From the NCBI GenBank assembly GCA_900545655.1, contig UQZY01000024.1, positions 1 to 25,968 of the forward strand: 25,968 bases of DNA. Direction: 5' to 3'. Positions 21,231 through 25,968 of this stretch are shown piece by piece; position 1 is the stretch's first letter; each line of letters opens with the position of its first letter. Source of the DNA: an uncultured Oscillospiraceae bacterium. Its GTDB lineage: Bacteria > Bacillota > Clostridia > Oscillospirales > Acutalibacteraceae. The notes beneath the pieces were generated by a model, which worked only from the letters and a program-made list of their open reading frames with translations, had not been told where the DNA came from and ran no database searches. A program made the translations under genes and the position numbers.

Positions 21231-22280
21231 TTATAAGTCAAGTTTCATGTCACCGGATTTAATCCATCCGCGTTTACGCATGAATTCGGAAACCGCAAGA
21301 GTAACCGCCGCAGGAAGAATAAACTGCATAACGATTATCTCAAGAAGTGTAATTCCGACACCGAACTCCGGTGCCATTGTCTGGAATGATGCAATCTGTC
21401 CGACAAGGCCTGCCGAACCCATTCCCGAGCCAATAGGTACGCTCTTCATATGAAGAACAGCCGATGATACAGGTCCCAAAACGGCACTCGAAACGATTGC
21501 TGGAATCCAGATAACAGGTTTTTTCACGATATTCGGAACCTGAAGCATAGAGGTTCCGAGACCCTGTGCGATAAGTCCGCCCATCTTGTTCTCCCTGTAG
21601 CTCGCAACCGCAAAGCCGACCATGTTGCAACAACAGCCTATCGTTGCGGCTCCTGCGGCAAGTCCCGTAATACCCATGGAGATGCCTATGGCAGCCGAAC
21701 TTATGGGAAGTGTGAGTATCATTCCCATGAGAACGGATACTATAACGCCTCCGATTATCGGATGCGCGTCAACATTGTAGTTTACGATATTTCCGAGCCA
21801 AATCATAAAGGCTGAAATAGGCGGTCCCGCAACGAGACCCGCAGCCGCGCCCGTAAGTATGCAGACAAGCGGAGTCACTATGATATCAACCGGTGTTTTT
21901 CCGGAAACAAGTTTTCCGAGCTCAATTGCAACGATTGACGCAACAAAAGCTCCGAGAGGCTCACCCGGCTTACCGAGTACGATTTCGGTGAGACCGCTGC
22001 CGACAGCCGGAAATGCGCCGATAAGGCCGGCAACAGCCGCCGATACCGTAGCAAGAGGACTTTGCTTAAGCTTTACGGCAACGCCGACGCCGATACCTGC
22101 GCCTGTAAGCGACTTTGCGACATTGGCAATAACAATCATGTATATACCGATCGTACCGCCGATAAGTGTTCCGACCTGGGCAATAATCGTGCCGATGATA
22201 AGCGTCGAAAACAAGCCCAGAGCCATGCCTGAAAGACCGTCAATGAAAATTTCATTGAGGAATTTTTTGAGTTTTTCCAT
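21231..22280 (-). CDS. PfoR/PTS EIIC-like membrane protein
   Basis: A 349-aa polytopic membrane protein with about nine or ten helices, very rich in Gly, Ala and Ile. It matches the PTS_EIIC_2 family (VGTLIGGTIGIYMIVIANVA, TLPISSAAIGISMGITGLAAG, VGFAVASYRENKMGGLIAQGLGTSMLQ), whose best-known member is PfoR of Clostridium perfringens. No EIIA, EIIB or HPr-type gene is nearby. The substrate, and even whether it is phosphotransferase-linked, are unknown. AAGGAG lies 7 bases before ATG. It is followed at 79 bp by proB. Confidence 0.85.
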   Translation of the reverse strand: MEKLKKFLNEIFIDGLSGMALGLFSTLIIGTIIAQVGTLIGGTIGIYMIVIANVAKSLTGAGIGVGVAVKLKQSPLATVSAAVAGLIGAFPAVGSGLTEIVLGKPGEPLGAFVASIVAIELGKLVSGKTPVDIIVTPLVCILTGAAAGLVAGPPISAFMIWLGNIVNYNVDAHPIIGGVIVSVLMGMILTLPISSAAIGISMGITGLAAGAATIGCCCNMVGFAVASYRENKMGGLIAQGLGTSMLQVPNIVKKPVIWIPAIVSSAVLGPVSSAVLHMKSVPIGSGMGSAGLVGQIASFQTMAPEFGVGITLLEIIVMQFILPAAVTLAVSEFMRKRGWIKSGDMKLDL

Positions 22281-22497
22281 GTTTTTACTCCTTGTGCTTA
22301 ATATTTTTTATATTAAGTGGCATGTTTTCATCACTTGTTACGTCGAGCCGCCCGAATATACTGTCACAAATTCAATGTGAAGCAGTTATACGTCACCCAT
22401 TAATGTTTCCTTTTTATAAGAAACACACCTCTGTAATATACTGAAAATATGTTCAGAACAAATTTTTATAACTCAATTATTAAGTTTTTGTACCCTG
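22281..22497 (-). other. Leader region of the EIIC-like gene with small inverted repeats
   Basis: 217 bp without a gene. TGTTTC..GAAACA (22404-22425) and TGTTCAGAACA (22450-22460) are small perfect inverted repeats. The word CAGTATATT occurs twice on the minus strand, each a possible -10 (TATATT), but neither has a well-spaced -35. I recognise no riboswitch. Confidence 0.35.
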
Positions 22498-23097
22498 TTA
22501 CAGTACTGCCTTGATTGCTGCAAGAAGGTCGTCATATTCATCATAAGCCGGAAGCTCGGGATACTCAGCCTTTATGGCATCCGTACTCTTGAAAAGGAAG
22601 CCTGCCTTTGATGCCCCTATCATTCCGAGGTCGTTATGACTGTCTCCGCTGGCGATTGTCTCAAAGCCTATGGACTGAAGAGCCTTTACCGTGGTGTACT
22701 TTGACTTTTCACAGCGCATTCTGTAGCCTGTGATTTCTCCGTTTTCAGCAACCTTTAAAGTATTGCAGAAGATGGTCGGATAGCCGAGCTTTTTCATAAG
22801 CGGACCGGCAAACTGTTCAAATGTGTCGCTCAGAATAATAACCTGTGTAAGACTTCTGAGCTCGTCGAGGAATTCTTTTGCACCAGGCATAGGGTCTATC
22901 TCCGAGATAGTTTCCTGTATCTCCTTAAGACCGAGACCGTGCTCCTTAAGTATATCCAATCTGTACTGCATGAGTTTGTCGTAGTCAGGCTCGTCCCTGG
23001 TTGTTCTTTTGAGCTCCGGAATACCGGTTTTCTCCGCAAAAGCAATCCAGATTTCAGGTACCAACACGCCCTCCATATCAAGGCAAACAATGTTCAT
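22498..23097 (-). CDS. thrH: Phosphoserine phosphatase / homoserine phosphotransferase ThrH
   Basis: A 199-aa HAD-superfamily enzyme closely matching ThrH as I recall it from Pseudomonas: CLDMEGVLVPEIWIAFAEKTG at the start (Asp7 nucleophile, with Glu9 in place of the usual second Asp), TTRDEPDYDKLMQYRLDIL, VIILSDTFEQFAGPLMKKLG and GDSHNDLGMIG. ThrH removes phosphate from phosphoserine and can pass it to homoserine, linking serine and threonine synthesis. ATG at 23097 has AGGAGG 7 bases upstream; the open frame to 23145 overlaps the promoter. It is a single gene with its own promoter and a palindrome inside it. Confidence 0.9.
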   Translation of the reverse strand: MNIVCLDMEGVLVPEIWIAFAEKTGIPELKRTTRDEPDYDKLMQYRLDILKEHGLGLKEIQETISEIDPMPGAKEFLDELRSLTQVIILSDTFEQFAGPLMKKLGYPTIFCNTLKVAENGEITGYRMRCEKSKYTTVKALQSIGFETIASGDSHNDLGMIGASKAGFLFKSTDAIKAEYPELPAYDEYDDLLAAIKAVL

Positions 23098-23125
23098 AAG
23101 AAGTCCTCCTAAAAATATTTTGCAT

Positions 23126-23154
23126 ATTATAACATTAGTCAACAACTAATGCAA
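23126..23154 (-). promoter_or_regulatory. Sigma-A promoter of thrH
   Basis: Minus strand: -35 TTGCAT (23149-23154), 17-bp spacer, -10 TATAAT (23126-23131). Confidence 0.75.
23133..23151. promoter_or_regulatory. Candidate operator in the thrH promoter
   Basis: CATTAGT-CAACA-ACTAATG is a perfect inverted repeat with 7-bp arms lying in the spacer and touching the -35. Its position fits a repressor site; the regulator is unknown. Confidence 0.5.
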
Positions 23155-23195
23155 TCAGCCTTAACATAAATAACGGTAAAAGCTGAAAATAATTA

Positions 23196-23414
23196 TCAAT
23201 CACCGATATATTCAAATCTTTTAAAGGTCTTTCCTTCACGCGTGACTGTTTCGTTCCACATCTCCGCCGGTCTGACCCATACGCCTCCGTCACCGTAAAG
23301 CGCCTTATAAACCACCATCGGCTCAAGCGTTTCGCTGTGCTTGGCGATGTAAAGCACCTCATACTCATTTCCCTTAAAGTGACGATAAAGTCCGGGTTTT
23401 ATTTCGTTGTTCAT
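23196..23414 (-). CDS. DUF1653 protein
   Basis: A 72-aa protein matching DUF1653 over its whole length: GLYRHFKGNEYEVLYIAKHS, then VVYKALYGDGGVWVRPAEMW and FKRFEYIGD. Function is unknown; relatives occur alone or fused to other domains. ATG at 23414 has GGAGG 8 bases upstream, and a good promoter lies at 23456-23484. It is followed by the thrH promoter, so probably monocistronic, though no terminator is visible. Confidence 0.88.
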   Translation of the reverse strand: MNNEIKPGLYRHFKGNEYEVLYIAKHSETLEPMVVYKALYGDGGVWVRPAEMWNETVTREGKTFKRFEYIGD

Positions 23415-23455
23415 AAATAAGGCCTCCAAAAAAAAGCATATCAAAAATCATTCTA

Positions 23456-23484
23456 ATTATAACTTTTGTCCTGATTGAATACAA
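23456..23484 (-). promoter_or_regulatory. Sigma-A promoter of the DUF1653 gene
   Basis: Minus strand: -35 TTGTAT (23479-23484), 17-bp spacer, -10 TATAAT (23456-23461), 42 bp before the start codon. Confidence 0.7.
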
Positions 23485-23495
23485 TAAGCTTTATA

Positions 23496-23530
23496 CAAAA
23501 AAATCCCGCAGGTATAACACTTGCGGGATT
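23496..23530 (-). terminator. Terminator of rplM-rpsI
   Basis: Minus strand: AATCCCGCA pairs with TGCGGGATT around an 11-base loop and is followed by a run of T. It lies about 30 bp past the rpsI stop. Confidence 0.88.
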
Positions 23531-23561
23531 CTCTGCTTTTGATATTTTCGTTTTCGAAAGA

Positions 23562-23960
23562 TTATCTCTTTGAGAACTGCGGAGCACGACGAGCGCCTTT
23601 GAGTCCGTACTTCTTTCTTTCCTTCATACGTGGGTCACGAGTAAGGAAGCCTGCCTTCTTAAGCTGCGGACGAAGAGCCTCGTCATACTGAAGAAGAGCA
23701 CGTGAAAGACCGTGACGGATTGCACCTGCCTGACCTGAAACACCGCCGCCGTTTACGCGACAAACGATGTCAAACTTCTCTGTAAGACCGAGAAGCTCGA
23801 GAGGCTGACGAACAATAAGCTTAAGTGTGTCGAGACCGAAGTAATCGTCGATGTCTCTGTCGTTGATAGTAATCTTTCCGTTGCCCGGATAAACGCGTAC
23901 ACGAGCTACAGAACTTTTTCTACGGCCTGTACCGTAAAAATATGGGTTATCATTATACAT
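23562..23960 (-). CDS. rpsI: 30S ribosomal protein S9
   Basis: A 132-aa small-subunit protein. Conserved features are YGTGRRKSSVARV near the start, GGGVSGQAGAIRHGLSRAL in the middle, and the basic C-terminal tail LTRDPRMKERKKYG..APQFSKR that reaches the P-site tRNA. AAGGAGG lies about 10 bases before ATG at 23960. It follows rplM by 20 bp, the standard L13-S9 order. Confidence 0.98.
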   Translation of the reverse strand: MYNDNPYFYGTGRRKSSVARVRVYPGNGKITINDRDIDDYFGLDTLKLIVRQPLELLGLTEKFDIVCRVNGGGVSGQAGAIRHGLSRALLQYDEALRPQLKKAGFLTRDPRMKERKKYGLKGARRAPQFSKR

Positions 23961-23980
23961 ATTCGTTCATCCTCCTTCTC

Positions 23981-24409
23981 TTAAAATTCGCGTGCTTCAG
24001 GGCTCTGAGCAGCATGCGGATGCTCGCTTCCTCTGTAAACACGAAGTCTTGTTAAAGCTTTTCTGCCGATAGTTGTGTCGGGAAGCATTCCCTTAACAGC
24101 CTTTGTAACGGCAAACTCCGGCTTTGTTTTCATAAGATCCTTGTACTTAACCTTTTTCATGTTACCGATGTAACCTGTATGATGATAGTACATCTTCTGT
24201 TCAAGCTTTTTACCTGTAAGAACAACCTTCTCAGCGTTGATGATGATTACGTGATCACCACAGTCAGCGTGAGGAGCGAATGTCGGTTTATGCTTTCCGC
24301 GAAGGAGAGTAGCAGCTTCGGCAGCAACAGCGCCGAGTGTCTTTCCGTCTGCGTCAAGTACATACCACTTGCGAGTGATGTCGCCTGCTTTTGGCATATA
24401 AGTTGACAT
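23981..24409 (-). CDS. rplM: 50S ribosomal protein L13
   Basis: A 142-aa large-subunit assembly protein. Signatures are RKWYVLDADGKTLGAVAAEA, LLRGKHKPTFAPHADCGDHV and VKGMLPDTTIGRKALTRLRVY. AGGAGG lies 9 bases before ATG at 24409. It is the first gene of rplM-rpsI, behind a promoter and a short hairpin leader. Confidence 0.98.
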   Translation of the reverse strand: MSTYMPKAGDITRKWYVLDADGKTLGAVAAEAATLLRGKHKPTFAPHADCGDHVIIINAEKVVLTGKKLEQKMYYHHTGYIGNMKKVKYKDLMKTKPEFAVTKAVKGMLPDTTIGRKALTRLRVYRGSEHPHAAQSPEAREF

Positions 24410-24462
24410 AACTTATTCCTCCTAAGATTTCATGCCCTACGGGCACTTATAGTTTTAATTGC
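24410..24462 (-). promoter_or_regulatory. Candidate L13 autoregulatory leader
   Basis: The roughly 50-base leader of rplM on the minus strand contains a tight hairpin, TGCCC-GTA-GGGCA, just upstream of the binding site, plus an A-rich segment. Size and place fit the L13 leader family of Firmicutes, but I cannot confirm the consensus by eye. Confidence 0.4.
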
Positions 24463-24468
24463 CTAGTT

Positions 24469-24497
24469 ATAATAACACCGCCAAAAACAATAGTCAA
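24469..24497 (-). promoter_or_regulatory. Sigma-A promoter of rplM-rpsI
   Basis: Minus strand: -35 TTGACT (24492-24497), 17-bp spacer, -10 TATTAT (24469-24474). Confidence 0.8.
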
Positions 24498-24592
24498 CAA
24501 TTATTTATCCGTTTTTCAATTTAGATTTTAAAATCTCTTGTTTTCTCTCGTTTTCTCTGTTTTTTATATGATTTTCTCAAAGACTGTTTTCA

Positions 24593-24618
24593 AAAAATAT
24601 GCCCGACTGACGTCGGGC
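24593..24618 (-). terminator. Terminator of mgtE
   Basis: Minus strand: GCCCGAC-GTCA-GTCGGGC is a perfect 7-bp stem (8 with the flanking T/A) followed by ATATTTTTTG. It lies 14 bp past the mgtE stop. Confidence 0.88.
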
Positions 24619-24632
24619 AATACATAAATCCA

Positions 24633-25968
24633 TCAAAGTAAAAATGCTTTTGCAAGGAAGAAGTAAACGAGAAGACTTAAGGAGTCAACAAGTGTTGAAA
24701 TGACCGGTCCGGCTATAACGGCGGGGTCAATCTTAAGCACCTTGGCAAGCAGCGGAAGCATACAGCCTATCATCTTTGCCATAACAACCGCAAAGAACAT
24801 AGCGGCGGAAACCACCATATATGTTCCGAAAGAGCCCAGTCCTCCGAGTATCATCATACGTATAAAGTTTACGGAGCCCAGAATTGCACCGCAGATAACG
24901 GCAACCCGTATCTCCTTAAAAAGAACCCTGAGCCAGTCTTTAAGTTCAATCTCTCCGAGAGCGAGAGAACGTATGGCTATGGTCGAGCTTTGGTTTCCGG
25001 CATTTCCTCCGGTTCCCGTTATGAGCGGTATTGCCGCCGTAAGTCCCGAAACCGCGGCAAGCATCTTCTCAAAAGAGGAAATAATGGTGCTTGTAAGGGT
25101 TGCGGAAATCATAAGTATAAGCAGCCATCCTATACGGTTTTTTACAAGTGTGATAACCGGTGTTTTGAGATACTCGTCTTCAGAAGGCAAAAGAGCTGCC
25201 ATCTTCTCGAAGTCCTCGGTGGTCTCTTCCTCGATGATATCCATGATATCATCGATAGTTACCATGCCTACAAGGCGGTTCTCATTGTCAACCACGGGAA
25301 CTGCAAGCAGGTCGTAGTGCTTCGCTACCTCGGCAACCTTTTCCTGGTCATCAAGGGTGTTCACGTAAATAAGCTGCTTATCATCATCCATGATGTCGCG
25401 TATAAGCGCATCGGAATCATTAAAAACAAGGTCAGCAAGGTCAATCGTACCCTTTAAGTGACGGCTGTTATCAATGCAGTAACAGGTATAAATGGTCTCT
25501 TTATCAATACCGGTACGACGTATATGATCAATGGCTTCGGAAACGGTGAGTCTGTCATGAAGCTCGACCATCTCATTGGTCATTATACTTCCGGCAGAGT
25601 CATCGGGATAACTCAGGTATGTGTTTATGAGCTTTCGTGTTTCGGGGGTTGCGTTTTTGAGTATCCTCGTTACAAGGTTTGCGGGAACCTCCTCTACAAG
25701 GTCAACGACGTCGTCAAGAAAGAGCTCATCCACAAGCTTTTTTATCTCGGTATCCGTGATAGAGGAAATGATATCTCCCTGATCTTCCGACTCAAGGTAT
25801 GCAAAAACGTCTGCCGAGATATCCTTCGGCAAAATACGGAAAACCTTTATCATGGTTTCCCTGTCAAGCTCACCTAAGAATTCGGCTATGTCAACCTCAT
25901 TCATCTCAGAAAGCTCATGACGAAGAAAGGAAAAATTCCCCTCATCAATAAGCTTTTTAAGATTTTCA
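24633..25968 (-). CDS. mgtE: Magnesium transporter MgtE (5' end off the window)
   Basis: A magnesium channel/transporter. The visible part is 444 codons; the reading frame is open to the right edge. It continues upstream of the internal ATG at 25904 with MgtE-like sequence (NLKKLIDEGNFSFLRHELSE), so the true start lies outside. In order: a cytosolic helical N domain, two CBS domains (YTCYCIDNSRHLKGTIDLAD and LLAVPVVDNENRLVGMVTID), the connecting helix with FEKMAALLPSEDEYL, and five membrane helices with the signature GTGGNAGNQSSTIAIRSLALG. The N and CBS domains close the pore when cytosolic Mg2+ is high. Any Mg2+-sensing leader would be off the window. Confidence 0.95.
   Translation of the reverse strand, partial: ENLKKLIDEGNFSFLRHELSEMNEVDIAEFLGELDRETMIKVFRILPKDISADVFAYLESEDQGDIISSITDTEIKKLVDELFLDDVVDLVEEVPANLVTRILKNATPETRKLINTYLSYPDDSAGSIMTNEMVELHDRLTVSEAIDHIRRTGIDKETIYTCYCIDNSRHLKGTIDLADLVFNDSDALIRDIMDDDKQLIYVNTLDDQEKVAEVAKHYDLLAVPVVDNENRLVGMVTIDDIMDIIEEETTEDFEKMAALLPSEDEYLKTPVITLVKNRIGWLLILMISATLTSTIISSFEKMLAAVSGLTAAIPLITGTGGNAGNQSSTIAIRSLALGEIELKDWLRVLFKEIRVAVICGAILGSVNFIRMMILGGLGSFGTYMVVSAAMFFAVVMAKMIGCMLPLLAKVLKIDPAVIAGPVISTLVDSLSLLVYFFLAKAFLL

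Noticed and set aside
24700..25317. 205-codon plus-strand frame inside mgtE
   Set aside because: Antisense to mgtE; low-complexity Ser/Ile-rich translation mirrors the membrane helices.

Overview
The window reads as chromosomal DNA of an anaerobic, probably spore-forming Firmicute of the class Clostridia. Supporting signs are a class III (oxygen-sensitive) ribonucleotide reductase pair nrdD-nrdG, a cotJABC spore-coat operon, strong GGAGG-type ribosome binding sites, TTGACA/TATAAT promoters, and a single-aptamer glycine riboswitch. A narrower placement (for example Oscillospirales/Ruminococcaceae) is only a guess. Most genes are on the minus strand. There are no rRNA or tRNA genes, intact transposases or CRISPR arrays.

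Layout. 1-2053: a sodium:alanine/glycine-type symporter (minus) behind a glycine riboswitch with its own intrinsic terminator. 2054-2581: a long gap with a candidate plus-strand small RNA ending in a strong terminator. 2582-4491: a DUF805 membrane protein with a C-terminal zinc ribbon, an unannotated 34-aa membrane peptide, an unknown multi-pass membrane protein and a small cysteine-rich protein. 4593-7522: nrdD-nrdG, whose promoter is overlaid by two NrdR boxes with 31 bp between centres. 7669-8864: an XRE regulator overlapping an ImmA/IrrE protease gene, whose 3' end overlaps a convergent unknown gene. 9073-9513: a short DtxR-type iron regulator with a probable self-operator. 9620-13757: a polysaccharide export cassette, wzm-wzt-galE on the minus strand and glf divergent on the plus strand, predicted to supply and export a galactose/galactofuranose-containing glycan.

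13860-15869: an amidohydrolase divergent from cotJA-cotJB-cotJC. 15948-16636: a scar of broken genes, a decayed antitoxin-like gene and the start of a phage scaffold-like gene. 16670-18018: a secreted DUF348/G5/3D cell-wall protein with a consensus promoter. 18200-21151: proB-proA-proC, the complete proline pathway from glutamate, with a short ProB lacking a PUA domain. 21231-23484: a lone PfoR-like EIIC membrane protein, ThrH and a DUF1653 protein. 23497-24497: rplM-rpsI with a short leader. 24593-25968: mgtE, cut by the right edge.

No wholly new multigene system is evident. The best leads are the 34-aa peptide, the plus-strand small RNA candidate, the structured wzm/glf intergenic region, the XRE/ImmA/unknown trio, the unusually clean palindromes in the dtxR and thrH promoters, and the decayed mobile-element scar. 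All assignments come from reading motifs and translations by eye; no database search was run.
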